A stretch of 64,000 nucleotides of DNA from Nocardioides zeae (GCF_010686755.1 NZ_JAAGXA010000013.1:1-64000); one strand, 5' to 3'. Numbered from the stretch's first letter, positions 19,554 to 27,943 are shown. The notes: a model not told the origin generated them from the sequence alone. Program-made: numbers and translations.

Positions 19554-20258
19554 TCAGATGTCGGTGATGCGCACGCCGGCGTGGGCCTTGTAGCGGCGGT
19601 TCGCGGCGATGAGGTTCGCCGTCAGGGCCTCGACCTGGTGGGCGTTGCGACGACGCCCCCCGTAGACACCGCGCACACCCGGGATGACCCCGGCCAGGTC
19701 CTGCACGAGGTCGGTGGCCTCGCGCTCGTCGCCGAGCACGAGCACGTCGGTGTCGATGGAGGTGACGGCGGGGTCCTCGAGCAGGACGGCCGAGACGTTG
19801 TGGAAGGCACCGACGACGGTCGAGTCGGGCAGCACCGCCTGGGCCTGCTCGGTCGCGGAGCCCTCCTCGACCTTGAGCGCGAAGGGACCCTGCTTGTCGA
19901 AGCCGAGCGGGTTCACGCAGTCGACGACGACCTTGCCGGCGAGCTGCTCGCGCAGGCTCTCGAGCAGCTCCTTGTGGCCGTCCCACGGCACGACGACGAG
20001 CACGACGTCACCAGCGGCGGCGGCACCCGCGTTGTCGGAGCCGCTCACGGCACCCACGCCCTCCGCGCCGGCGCCAGAGCCGGCGAGGGCCTCGGCGAGC
20101 TCGGCCGCGGCGGCCTGCCCCTTCTCCTCCGTGCGCGAGCCCAGCACGACGGGCACGCCGGCGGCAGCGAAGCGCCGGGCGAGGCCGCGTCCCTGGGGTC
20201 CGGTGCCGCCGAGCACCGCGACGGTCTTGCCCTGGAGGCTCTCGGGGATGGAGGTCAT
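19554..20258 (-). CDS. npdG: NADPH-dependent F420 reductase
   Basis: 234 aa Rossmann protein exchanging hydride between F420 and NADP. The N-terminal motif is VAVLGGTGPQGRGLARRF (residues 14-31) with the NADP-binding Ser-Arg in LGSRTEEK. Then VVVPWDGH, VVDCVNPLGF, VVGAFHNVSA and VLVLGDE follow in the order of the npdG family. It supports an F420-using metabolism, together with the split-barrel protein at 11430 and the luciferase-like monooxygenase at 24258. A 14-bp palindrome lies in its 5' leader. Confidence 0.94.
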   Translation of the reverse strand: MTSIPESLQGKTVAVLGGTGPQGRGLARRFAAAGVPVVLGSRTEEKGQAAAAELAEALAGSGAGAEGVGAVSGSDNAGAAAAGDVVLVVVPWDGHKELLESLREQLAGKVVVDCVNPLGFDKQGPFALKVEEGSATEQAQAVLPDSTVVGAFHNVSAVLLEDPAVTSIDTDVLVLGDEREATDLVQDLAGVIPGVRGVYGGRRRNAHQVEALTANLIAANRRYKAHAGVRITDI

Positions 20259-20299
20259 GCGGCTGGCTCCGTTCGTCAGGGGTCTTCGGGGCCCTTCCA

Positions 20300-20313
20300 C
20301 GACCGATCGGTCG
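20300..20313. promoter_or_regulatory. Palindrome in npdG leader (possible TetR-type operator)
   Basis: CGACCGATCGGTCG is a perfect 14-bp palindrome 42 bases upstream of the npdG ATG. It sits about 15 bases downstream of a TAGGCT -10 (minus strand, 20333 to 20328), a position suited to a roadblock or promoter-clearance repressor. Confidence 0.45.
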
Positions 20314-20395
20314 GGGCGAGCGGCGCCAGCCTAGTGCGGCACGTGGGCCCGGTCGTGGTGTGCCGAGTACCGGTCAGTAATGAGATCCAACGCCC

Positions 20396-20431
20396 CTTGA
20401 GGTCGCCTTGAGGGAATCTTGAGAGTAGCCT
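20396..20431 (+). promoter_or_regulatory. Three CTTGAG direct repeats with 11-base period before a -10 box
   Basis: CTTGAG is at 20396, 20407 and 20418 (11 bases apart, one helical turn), and TAGCCT (20426-20431) follows directly. Such in-phase direct repeats over the -35 region are typical of OmpR-type response regulators or SARP activators. They precede the surface-protein gene at 20512, leaving a leader of about 75 bases. Confidence 0.6.
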
Positions 20432-20511
20432 GCGCGAGCATGTGTCGTTGACCACCTCGAGCGGGGCACAGAAGGCATCGCTCGTCGTGATCCATCCGGG
20501 GAGGGATTCCT

Positions 20512-21777
20512 TTGCCACGCTCAACCACGCGCCTTTTCGCGGCGCTCTCGACCGTCGCCATCATCGGCGTGACCACCGCGCCTGCCATGGCCGCCGAGCC
20601 CGCCGCCGAGGCCAGCGCCACGGCCGCGATCCTCACGATCGCCGGGAGCCCGGTCGACTCCGGCCAGTTCACGGTCGTCAACGACGGCAAGGAGCAGTCG
20701 TCCACGGGCACGAACTCGCCCGAGGTCGCCGACGTCCTGTCCAACCAGAGCAACGTCTCGGTGGGCGTGCTCTACCAGGACGCGACCACCGCCGTCGCCG
20801 ACGGCCGCGGCACGTCCCGCGCCTGCTCGGGTGTCGCCGGCACCGGGGCGGTCGTCGCCGAGGTCGGTGACGGCTCCTGCCTCACCGGCGGCGACGCGGT
20901 CACGCTCCTCCCGGGCACGGTCAACCTGGGTGACGCCCAGCTGATCCAGTCCAACATCCTCAACCCGCTGACCCAGCCGCTCAACGACGCGCTCGGCCCG
21001 CTGGTCTCCCAGCTGACGACGCCGCTGAGCGACGTGGTCAACCAGGTGCTGGGCGGCCTGGGCAACCTCGGCATCGTCATCGAGTCCGCGGGCGCGATCC
21101 AGAGCACCTGCCAGGCGACGTCCACGTCCGCCTCGGCCGACTCCAACATCGCCGACCTGCGCGGCTACGTGACGGTCGCCGGCCAGGAGATCGAGATCCT
21201 CGACCTGCCCGTCGGCGACATCGCGCCGAACACCGAGGTCGTCACCAACCTCGACGACGTCGTCGACGCCGTGCTCGTGGGGGTGGACCAGCAGCTGACC
21301 AACGGCCTCAACGGCGCGCTCCAGCCGCTGACCGCCCTGCTGCCCTACCTCGACCAGATCAACGACCTGGTGATCGCGCAGATCTCGAGCCAGCTGGCGC
21401 CGATCCGCGACAACGTGCTGAGCCTGACGCTCAACAAGCAGTCGCAGCCCTCCGCCAACTCGATCGAGGTCACCGCCCTCGACCTGCAGGTGCTTCCCGC
21501 GGCCTCGCAGTTCATCGGCACGAGCTTCGCGAGCCTCGAGCTGGGCAAGGCGTTCTGCAAGGGCGGCGTGGCCGACATCGACACCCCGACGCCGCCGACG
21601 ACGACGCCGGACCCGACGCCGCCGAGCGACCCGACCCCGGCCGTTCCCGTGTCGGTCCCGGCCGGTTCGGCCGGTGAGACCGAGGTCCCGTGGGGCCCGG
21701 TCGCACTGGGTGGCATGGCGGTCCTCGCGGGTGGTGCCGGTGTGGCGCAGCTCGTCCGTTCGCGCCGCTCGATCTGA
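20512..21777 (+). CDS. Secreted, C-terminally anchored surface protein of unknown function
   Basis: 421 aa. A signal peptide of about 27 residues ends APAMA; the start is TTG at 20512 with GGAGGG in front, because no ATG precedes the signal peptide. The mature part has hydrophobic heptad-like segments (LNPLTQPLNDALGPLVSQL, then repeated LxxLLP stretches) and six Cys that could pair outside the cell. A Pro/Thr linker near 355-385 precedes one membrane segment and a final RSRRS, the layout of a wall-sorted protein but without LPxTG. The class F sortase gene follows 22 bases later, so the two may be partners. Family not recognised. Confidence 0.85.
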   Translation: MPRSTTRLFAALSTVAIIGVTTAPAMAAEPAAEASATAAILTIAGSPVDSGQFTVVNDGKEQSSTGTNSPEVADVLSNQSNVSVGVLYQDATTAVADGRGTSRACSGVAGTGAVVAEVGDGSCLTGGDAVTLLPGTVNLGDAQLIQSNILNPLTQPLNDALGPLVSQLTTPLSDVVNQVLGGLGNLGIVIESAGAIQSTCQATSTSASADSNIADLRGYVTVAGQEIEILDLPVGDIAPNTEVVTNLDDVVDAVLVGVDQQLTNGLNGALQPLTALLPYLDQINDLVIAQISSQLAPIRDNVLSLTLNKQSQPSANSIEVTALDLQVLPAASQFIGTSFASLELGKAFCKGGVADIDTPTPPTTTPDPTPPSDPTPAVPVSVPAGSAGETEVPWGPVALGGMAVLAGGAGVAQLVRSRRSI

Positions 21778-21799
21778 TCCTGCGTGATCTACTGACGCG

Positions 21800-22447
21800 A
21801 TGGACGAGAGCACCCCGAAGAAGCGGCCCGGACTGGGGGACGCGCTCCTCTCGGCCCTGACCACGGTGCTCCTCGTGATGAGTGTCGGCATGATCGGCTG
21901 GGGTGTGGCGTGGCCGGGTGGCGAGGCGGACGACGGCACGACGTCGTCGGAGTTCGTCTCGCTCGACCCGGCCGCGCCCATCCGGCTGGAGGTGCCGAGG
22001 ATCGACGTCTCGGCCCCGATCATCCCGATCAGCGTGGCGGACGGGGAGCTCGACCCGCCCCGTGACGCCGAGCTGGTCGGGTGGTGGAACCTGAGCGCGA
22101 AGCCGGGGGCCACCCAGGGCCAGACCGTCATCACCGGTCACACGGTGCACACCGGGGGCGGCGCCATGAACAGCGTCGGCCAGCTCGAGCAGGGCGACCT
22201 GGTCGACGTGGTGAGCGACCAGGGCCGGATGCGTTACGAGCTCACCTCCTCCCCGCGCTACTACAGCCGGGAGGACGTCGCCGAGAAGGCCGAGGAGCTC
22301 TTCGGCCAGGACCACGGTGACGGCGCGCTGGTGCTCATCACCTGCGCGGACTGGAACGGCGAGTACTACGAGAACAACGTCATCGTCGTCGGCAAGCCGC
22401 TCGGCCGCCCCAAGGACGGCCAGCCCATCGACGTCGCCGCGGGCTGA
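21800..22447 (+). CDS. Class F sortase
   Basis: 215 aa transpeptidase with an N-terminal membrane anchor at about 14-38 and the sortase beta-barrel outside. RLEVPRIDVSAPI opens the domain, GHTVH near 111-115 has the catalytic His, and LITCAD near 180 has the catalytic Cys. The segment after it reads YYENNVIVVGK; class F enzymes commonly have xDNVVV there, and I could not assign the catalytic Arg with confidence. Downstream of, and probably co-transcribed with, the surface protein, which suggests it acts on that protein. Confidence 0.9.
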   Translation: MDESTPKKRPGLGDALLSALTTVLLVMSVGMIGWGVAWPGGEADDGTTSSEFVSLDPAAPIRLEVPRIDVSAPIIPISVADGELDPPRDAELVGWWNLSAKPGATQGQTVITGHTVHTGGGAMNSVGQLEQGDLVDVVSDQGRMRYELTSSPRYYSREDVAEKAEELFGQDHGDGALVLITCADWNGEYYENNVIVVGKPLGRPKDGQPIDVAAG

Positions 22448-22467
22448 CCCGCGGCGTACCCCCTGCC

Positions 22468-22532
22468 CCACGACCGGGTCGTGGTGAGGGACCTACGGAT
22501 TCCGTAGGTCTCCCACCGCGACCCGGTCGGCG
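22468..22532. terminator. Nested hairpins after the sortase gene
   Basis: Three foldings overlap: CCACGAC/GTCGTGG at 22468-22484, GACCTACGG/CCGTAGGTC at 22490-22510, and a longer stem pairing the CGACCGGGTCG region with CGACCCGGTCG beyond it. The site lies between convergent genes and can terminate both. Confidence 0.75.
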
Positions 22533-22542
22533 TTGGGGAGCG

Positions 22543-22998
22543 TCAACCCACCGGGTGGTGGCTCGTCATCGACAGTCGGTTGAAGGCGTTGATGGTGACG
22601 GCGATCCAGGCGACGACGGAGTACGCCTCGTCCCCCAGCACCCGGCGGGCCCGCGCCTCGGCGCGGCACCGCTCGTCGTGGGACGGCAGGCGGGTGATGG
22701 ACTCGGCGAGCACGAGCGCCGCCTGCTCCGCCTCCGAGAACAGCGAGGTCTCCCGCCACGCCTCCAGCACGGCGAGCCGTCGCGGCTCCTCCCCCGCCGC
22801 CAGCGCACGCCGGTGGTGCAGGTCGAGGCAGAAGGCGCAGCCGTTGAGCTGCGAGACGCGGATGTTGACGAGCTCGACCAGCCGGCGGTCGAGCCCGACC
22901 CGCTTCGCGGCGTCGGTGACGGCGGACGCCGTGGACCCGAGGGCCGCGTACGCCGCGGGCTCGGCCTTGTCGAGGTAGCAGTCGCTCACGACCCGCAC
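22543..22998 (-). CDS. AhpD-like carboxymuconolactone decarboxylase family protein
   Basis: 151 aa helical protein. ELVNIRVSQLNGCAFCLDLHHRRA has the C54-x-x-C57 and the following His of the AhpD/CMD peroxidase core, which reduces peroxides through a Cys pair. Length matches the single-domain family. The GTG at 22998 is used, with a second GTG at 22989 possible. It and the acetyltransferase upstream are on one strand with 7 bases between, so probably co-transcribed. A native partner reductant is not encoded nearby. Confidence 0.9.
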   Translation of the reverse strand: MRVVSDCYLDKAEPAAYAALGSTASAVTDAAKRVGLDRRLVELVNIRVSQLNGCAFCLDLHHRRALAAGEEPRRLAVLEAWRETSLFSEAEQAALVLAESITRLPSHDERCRAEARARRVLGDEAYSVVAWIAVTINAFNRLSMTSHHPVG

Positions 22999-23005
22999 GC
23001 CCGGC

Positions 23006-23311
23006 TCAGTCGACGACCCGGCTGGCCGGGGCGTTGAAGGCGAGGTCGGCGTAGTCGGGGTGGCGCTGCATCCACGCGAGCACGAACGGGCAGAGCGGCA
23101 TGACCTTCGTGCCGCGCGCGCGGATGTCGTCGAGGGCGAAGCGGGCCAGCGCCGAGCCGACGCCCTTGCCCTCGTGGGCCGGATCCACCTCGGTGTGGGT
23201 GATGACGCGCATCGCCTCGCCCGGGATGTAGGCCGCGAAGCCGGCGAGCGCGCCGTCGATGCGCGCCTCGTACCGCTTCTCCTGCTCGTTCTCGACCACC
23301 TCGACCGTCAT
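23006..23311 (-). CDS. Small GNAT-like N-acetyltransferase (YjdJ type)
   Basis: 101 aa compact GNAT. HTEVDPAHEGKGVGSALARFALDDIRARG contains the acetyl-CoA pyrophosphate loop (xxGxGxA/G), and VMPLCPFVLAWMQRHPDYADL is the family's C-terminal signature. The ATG at 23311 has GAGGGG just before it. Substrate unknown. Just upstream of the AhpD-like gene, 7 bases apart. Confidence 0.9.
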   Translation of the reverse strand: MTVEVVENEQEKRYEARIDGALAGFAAYIPGEAMRVITHTEVDPAHEGKGVGSALARFALDDIRARGTKVMPLCPFVLAWMQRHPDYADLAFNAPASRVVD

Positions 23312-23397
23312 GGCCACCCCTCGCTCGCGGGCCGCCGCCCGTCGGCGGCCACGGGGGGACGCTATCGGGTCGGCGGCGGGTCGGTACGGTGCGCGGC

Positions 23398-23934
23398 ATG
23401 GTCCCCCCGGCGCGCTACCTCGACGGACTCGACGGTCTGGCGCGCGCGACGAGCCACCCGTCGTACGTCGCGGTCGCGCCCGACTGGTTCTGGGACGCCG
23501 CCGACCCGCGCGCGCCGTTCGGCTCGGACGACGGGCACGACACGTTGCGGCACCTCGAGGAGTTCTTCTTCGACGGTGGCGCCGACGACGAGGCCCCCGC
23601 GGCCCTCGTCGCGCTCCTCGACGACTGGGCGCTCGTGCCGGAGGAGCTGTGGGACGGACCGGGCGAGGCAGTCGTCGCCTGGCTCGACGCGGACGAGCCG
23701 CACGTCCGTTTCCTGCACGGCGAGATCGACGCCTACGTCGCCGCCGCGTTGGCGCACTTCAAGGTCGCGGGCGGCATCCACCCCCGGCTCCGGGCGTGGG
23801 CGGAACGCGCGTGCGCGCTGCTCGAGACGGTCGTCGACCCGTGGGAGCAGCGGGGGTTCGGGGTGGGCCCGGGACGCTACGACGAGCGGCTCGCCGCCGT
23901 GCGTACGGCGCTGGCCGCCGCTCCCGCGACCTGA
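23398..23934 (+). CDS. Hypothetical protein
   Basis: 178 aa soluble, acidic, Trp-rich protein (DWFWDAADP; WERG-type turns), mostly helical, with no signal peptide, membrane segment or known catalytic motif that I recognise. TACGGT ends 7 bases upstream of the ATG, suggesting a leaderless mRNA; a GTG at 23389 is the alternative. Normal high-GC codon use argues that it is a real resident gene. It converges on the monooxygenase, separated by the second intergenic repeat array. Confidence 0.75.
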   Translation: MVPPARYLDGLDGLARATSHPSYVAVAPDWFWDAADPRAPFGSDDGHDTLRHLEEFFFDGGADDEAPAALVALLDDWALVPEELWDGPGEAVVAWLDADEPHVRFLHGEIDAYVAAALAHFKVAGGIHPRLRAWAERACALLETVVDPWEQRGFGVGPGRYDERLAAVRTALAAAPAT

Positions 23935-23966
23935 GGCCCCGGCGGGCCGGACGCGACCGGACGACG

Positions 23967-24173
23967 AAAACGCGGACCCGGGCGCGGGCCGACCCCGACC
24001 GGACCAAGAAAACGCGGACCGGGCCCGGGGCCGATCCCGACCGGACGAAGAAAACGCGGACCCTCGGCCGCGACACGCCGAGGCCTGGGCGACCCAGGTC
24101 CGCGTTTTCTTTCTCCCGCTCCACCAGCCCGCGCACTTTCGTCCCACCCGGTCGGGCCCGTCCGCGTTTTCCT
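23967..24173. repeat. Intergenic GAAAACGCGGACC repeat array with 42-base period
   Basis: GAAAACGCGGACC starts at 23967, 24009 and 24051, exactly 42 bases apart. The complement GGTCCGCGTTTTC lies at 24098-24110 and GTCCGCGTTTTCC at 24161-24173, so the array can form several competing stems. CGCGACACGCCGA (24070) and CGCGCACTTTC (24131) are shared with the array at 19220. It again lies between convergent genes. Confidence 0.87.
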
Positions 24174-24176
24174 CCA

Positions 24177-24235
24177 CCCGAGCCCGACCCCGAGCCCGAC
24201 CCGAGCCCGACCCCCAGCCCGACACCGGGCCCAGG
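24177..24235. repeat. Short GAGCCCGACCC tandem repeats
   Basis: Four to five imperfect copies of an 11-12 base unit (CGAGCCCGACCC) just past the monooxygenase stop. Simple-sequence slippage is the likely origin. The downstream region of the decayed second monooxygenase copy retains only a remnant. Confidence 0.7.
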
Positions 24236-24257
24236 CCATCCCCGACCCGCGCGACGG

Positions 24258-25277
24258 TCAGCGCCAGCCCAGCGCCGGCGCGACGTGGGTCAGCAGCGAC
24301 TCGATGACGTGCGCGTTGTACTCCACCCCGAGCTGGTTCGGCACGGTGATCAGCAGGGTGTCCGCCGCGGCGATGGCCTCGTCCTTCGCGAGCTCCTCGA
24401 CGAGCTGGTCGGGCTCGGCGGCGTACGACTTGCCGAACCGCGCCGTGCCCCCGTCGATGATGCCCACCTGGTCGCTGCTGGCCCGGTCCTGGCCGAAGTA
24501 GGCCCGGTCGCGGTCGTCGACGAGCGGGAAGATGCTGCGGCTGACCGAGACGCGGGGCTCGCGCTCGTGCCCCGCCTCCGTCCACGCGTCGCGGAAGAGG
24601 CGGATCTGCTCGGCCTGCAGCTCGTGGAACGGCACGCCGGTGTCCTCGGTGAGCAGGGTCGAGCTCATGAGGTTCATGCCCTGCCGGGCGGTCCACTCGG
24701 CCGTGGCGCGCGATCCGGCGCCCCACCAGATGCGGTCGCGCAGCCCCTCGGAGTGCGGCTCGACACGGAGCAGCCCGGGCGGGTTGGGGAACATCGGGCG
24801 GGGGTTGGGCTCGGCGAAGCCGCGTCCGCTGAGCACGTCGAGGAACACCGACGTGTGGCGGCGCGCCATGTCGGCGTGGTCCTCGCCCTCGGCGGGCCCG
24901 TAGCCGAAGTAGCGGTAGCCGTCGACGACCTGCTCCGGTGATCCCCGGCTGATGCCGAGCTGGAGGCGTCCCCCGGAGATGAGGTCGGCGGCGCCGGCGT
25001 CCTCCGCCATGTACAGCGGGTTCTCGTAGCGCATGTCGATCACGCCGGTGCCGAGCTCGATGCGCGACGTGCGCGCGCCGGCGGCGGCGAGCAGCGGGAA
25101 GGGCGAGGCGAGCTGCCGCGCGAAGTGGTGGACACGGAAGTAGGCGCCGTCGGCGCCCAGCTCCTCGGCCGCCTCGGCGAGCTCGATCGACTGCAGCAGC
25201 ACGTCGGAGGCCGACCGCGTCTGGGAGTGCGGCGACGGCGTCCAGTGCCCGAACGACAGGAACCCGATCTTCTTCAT
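24258..25277 (-). CDS. LLM class flavin-dependent oxidoreductase (bacterial luciferase-like)
   Basis: 339 aa TIM-barrel monooxygenase of the luciferase-like group, using reduced FMN or F420. MKKIGFLSFGHW starts it. ELGADGAYFRVHHFARQ, ELGTGVIDMRYENPLYMAEDAGAADLISGGRLQLGISRG and the RRHTSVFLDVL segments mark the cofactor-binding strands of the group. Length and frame are intact. A truncated second copy lies at 27325-29873 with about 90 % identity by eye. Upstream on the same strand is only the tail of a TetR gene. The substrate is unknown. Confidence 0.92.
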   Translation of the reverse strand: MKKIGFLSFGHWTPSPHSQTRSASDVLLQSIELAEAAEELGADGAYFRVHHFARQLASPFPLLAAAGARTSRIELGTGVIDMRYENPLYMAEDAGAADLISGGRLQLGISRGSPEQVVDGYRYFGYGPAEGEDHADMARRHTSVFLDVLSGRGFAEPNPRPMFPNPPGLLRVEPHSEGLRDRIWWGAGSRATAEWTARQGMNLMSSTLLTEDTGVPFHELQAEQIRLFRDAWTEAGHEREPRVSVSRSIFPLVDDRDRAYFGQDRASSDQVGIIDGGTARFGKSYAAEPDQLVEELAKDEAIAAADTLLITVPNQLGVEYNAHVIESLLTHVAPALGWR

Positions 25278-25324
25278 GGTTGAACGAACAACTACCTTCC
25301 CACCGATGTTCCTGCGCGGCTTCC

Positions 25325-25528
25325 TCACCGCCGCGGCAGCGGTCGCGCCGACGGACGGCACCGTACGGCGTCGAGCGCGAGCTCGACGTACCCCGCCGCC
25401 ACCTGCTCCGGCGTCGCCGGACCGGTGGGCCGGTACCACTGCGCCAGCGCCGTGCACATCGTGACCACGGCGCGCGACGCGTCGAGCGGCTCGGTCACGG
25501 CGGAGACCCCGGCGACCCCGGTGAGCAC
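25325..25528 (-). pseudogene. TetR-family regulator, C-terminal fragment
   Basis: About 65 residues matching the end of a TetR ligand domain: the pattern SRAVVTMCTALAQWYRP followed by TPEQVAAGYVELALDAVR is typical of the last two helices. No helix-turn-helix can be found upstream in any frame; at about 25530-25546 the sequence switches to an MFS fragment on the other strand. The gene was cut by deletion or rearrangement. It probably once controlled the adjacent monooxygenase. Confidence 0.75.
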
Positions 25529-25545
25529 GGCGACGGACCCTCAGG

Positions 25546-26302
25546 GACGACGTGGTGGCGCGGCCCGCTGGTGAGCTCGGTTCAGCTCACGGTCGGTACG
25601 GCGCTGCCGCGGGCCCTCCTGCTCCAAGACGTGGTCGCGCTGGTGGCCCTGGCGCTCGCCGGGACGGCGCTGTCCGTCCCCGCGCTCCGACGGGCTACGC
25701 CCGCCGGCACCCTCACCGCTCGACCGGACATCGGCGCCGGGATCGTGCTGCGCGCCCTGCTGTGCGGGGTCCAATTCGGCAGCGAGGCCTTCATTCCCCC
25801 GGGCCTGCAGGCGCTGCGGGGCCAGAGCGCCACGGCGGCCGGCCTCAGCCTGTGCGCCGGCGCCCTGACCTGGGTGCTCAGGTCGTTCCTCCAGGCCCGC
25901 TTCGGCACCACCCACGCCGACAGCCACGGCCGGAGCGTGGCCGCCGACGCCGAAATTCTCCTCGTGGGGGCCGCGGCCATTGCCACGACGGTCCTCGTTG
26001 ACACCGTCCCCGCTTCGCTCGCCGTCGCCGGGTGGGCGGTCTCGGGATGGGCGTAGCCTTCAACGCGTCGACCGCTGCCACACTCGTCAGGCGCCGTCAG
26101 ACACCAGGGGGTGACGAGCAGCTCGCTCCAGCTCGCCCAGACCCTCGCCACCGGGATCGTCCGGGATCGGCAGCGCGGCCACCGCCACCACCGCCGGCGA
26201 CGCGACCGACGCGCTCCAGACCGCCCTCGTGGAGATCGTCGTACTCACGGGCACCCTGGCCGCAGCGGCGGTCGCGCTCGCGGGCTGCGTACGAGCCCGC
26301 TG
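25546..26302 (+). pseudogene. MFS transporter remnant (C-terminal half, frameshifted)
   Basis: Starts abruptly in the middle of a transporter and keeps its later membrane segments: LLQDVVALVALALAGTAL, then GVQFGSEAFIPPGLQALRGQSATAAGLSLCAGALTWV, then LLVGAAAIATTVLVDTVPA. A stop follows GWAVSGWA at 26056. The reading then continues in other frames through GVAFNASTAATLV and TSSSLQLAQTLATGIV to about 26302. Loss of the first half plus at least two frameshifts makes it non-functional. Confidence 0.8.
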
Positions 26303-26562
26303 AGCACGACGAGACACGCGGTCCGAACATGTCGCTCACCAGGGCCAGCAACTCCCCGCCCGGGGCGACGCACTGCAGCAGACGAGCATCCGCGTCAGCA
26401 CCGCCTCGCTTGGGTCTATACCGAACCGCCGCATGGTCAGCGAGAACGGTCAGCGGGCGGTCCATTCTGGCGCCCGGACTCAACGCATGAGCCAGCGCCA
26501 TCGCCCGCCGAACGACTGACAAGCGACGCCGGGGCTTCTCACCCATTCCCCCCGCACCAGGA

Positions 26563-26904
26563 TCAGTTGTGGTCGCCCCAGGTGCTGCGAGGCAACACCC
26601 AGGGCGACCGACGCGTGTCCCACGTCACAAACATGGCCGGGTCAAAGGTCGACTCCAAGACCTCGACGCGTTCAATCTGGCTCGACAGGAGGGAGAGCGG
26701 GTGGTTCCAGCCACTGTCGCTCTCAAAGTCAAAGAAATGGTACCGCGGCGCCTGGTCGTGGAAGCGACGGCTCAGCGCGTAATCCATCGGCGCGCAACGG
26801 CGCCGCTGGATCGTCCCGCCGTCATCCTGAGACCGCCACTCGACCACCACCTCGCGACAGTCGTGGATCGCTTGGACGATGTCCTCGTGATTCGCCAACT
26901 TCAT
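26563..26904 (-). CDS. Hypothetical protein in the scarred region
   Basis: 113 aa from the ATG at 26904, which has a GAGGGGG RBS; a longer frame to 26967 has no such signal. It is a soluble, mixed alpha/beta, Trp/Arg-rich protein: REVVVEWRSQDDGGTIQRRRCAPMDYALSRRF, then YHFFDFES. The beta-hairpin style recalls WYL-like small domains, but I cannot assign a family. GC is lower than in the flanking core genes, as expected of acquired DNA. Neighbours are pseudogenes. Confidence 0.6.
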   Translation of the reverse strand: MKLANHEDIVQAIHDCREVVVEWRSQDDGGTIQRRRCAPMDYALSRRFHDQAPRYHFFDFESDSGWNHPLSLLSSQIERVEVLESTFDPAMFVTWDTRRSPWVLPRSTWGDHN

Positions 26905-27324
26905 GGTCGCCCCCTCGGCTCCTAGACCTGCGCACACCGGTCGACCAATCGCCGCCGATGCGGCCAAGGTAGAACACCTTGGTCACGTGACCGACAAGAT
27001 GAATTCAAGTTCGCTTCACGCTGACGCACCTCCCGCTATCTAAGCCCTAGAGCCGAGGCGAGAGCGCTTCCCGCGGGGCGGACGCATCGGGCGTCGAGTC
27101 TCGACTGAGGCGCCGGCTCGCGGGCTGCGTAAGCGCGCGGCGAGGAGCGGGCTCGAAGGAGAAGGAGAACGCGGACCCTCAGCCGCGACACGCCGAGGCC
27201 CGGGCCACTCAGGTCCGCGCTTTCTTTCTCGGGCCTCACAGGCCCGCGCAGTTTCGTCTCACCGGTCGGGCCCGTCCGCGTTCTCCTCCACCCGAGCTCG
27301 GGCCCACCCCGACCCGCGCGACGG
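26905..27324. repeat. Gene-free stretch with a decayed copy of the GAAAACGCGGACC repeat
   Basis: 26905-27150 shows nothing identifiable. From about 27167 the block repeats the region downstream of the intact monooxygenase (24052-24257): GAGAACGCGGACCCTC, then CGCGACACGCCGAGGCC, GGTCCGCGCTTTC, CGCGCAGTTTCGTC and GTCCGCGTTCTCC. Several substitutions break the GAAAAC cores, and the 42-base tandem is reduced to one unit. So this repeat was copied with the monooxygenase and then decayed. Confidence 0.8.
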
Positions 27325-27943
27325 TCAGCGCCAGCCGAGCCCCGGCGCGACGTGGGTCAGCAACGACTCAATGACGTGCGCGTTGTACTCCACCCCGAAC
27401 CGGTTCGGCACGGTGATCAGCAGGGTGTCCGCCACCGCGGTCGCCTCGTCCTTCGCCAGCTCCTCGACGAGCTGGTCGGGCTCGGCGGCGTACGACTTGC
27501 CGAAGCACGCCGTACCCCCGTCGATGAAGCCCACCTGGTCGCTGCTCGCGCGGTCGTGCCCGAAGAAGGCGCGGTCGCGGTCGTCGACGAGCGGGAAGAT
27601 GCTGCGGCTCACCGAGACGCGCGGCTCGCGCTCGTGCCCCGCGACCCGGCGCCCCACCAGATGCGGTCGCGCAGCCCCTCGGAGTGCGGCTCGACGCGCA
27701 GCAGCCCGGGCGGGTTGGGGAACATCGGGCGCGGGTTCGGCTCGGCGAAGCCGCGCCCGCTCAGCACGTCGAGGAACACCGACGTGTGGCGGCGCGCCAT
27801 GTCGGCGTGGTCCTCGCCCTCGGCGGGCCCCGTAACCGATGTAGCGGTAGCCGTCCACGACCTGCTTTGGTGATCCCCGGCTGATGCCGAGCTGCAGCCG
27901 GCCGCCGGAGATCAGGTCGGCGGTGCCCGCGTCCTCCGCCATG

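Noticed and set aside
19220..24173. Possible CRISPR arrays because of regular 32- and 42-base periods
   Set aside because: Only two to three units, the intervening sequence is repeated rather than unique, and no cas genes are nearby.
26303..26562. Regulator-like reading on the minus strand (GGELLALVSDMFG segment)
   Set aside because: Too short and broken by frame changes; similarity could not be assigned to any family.
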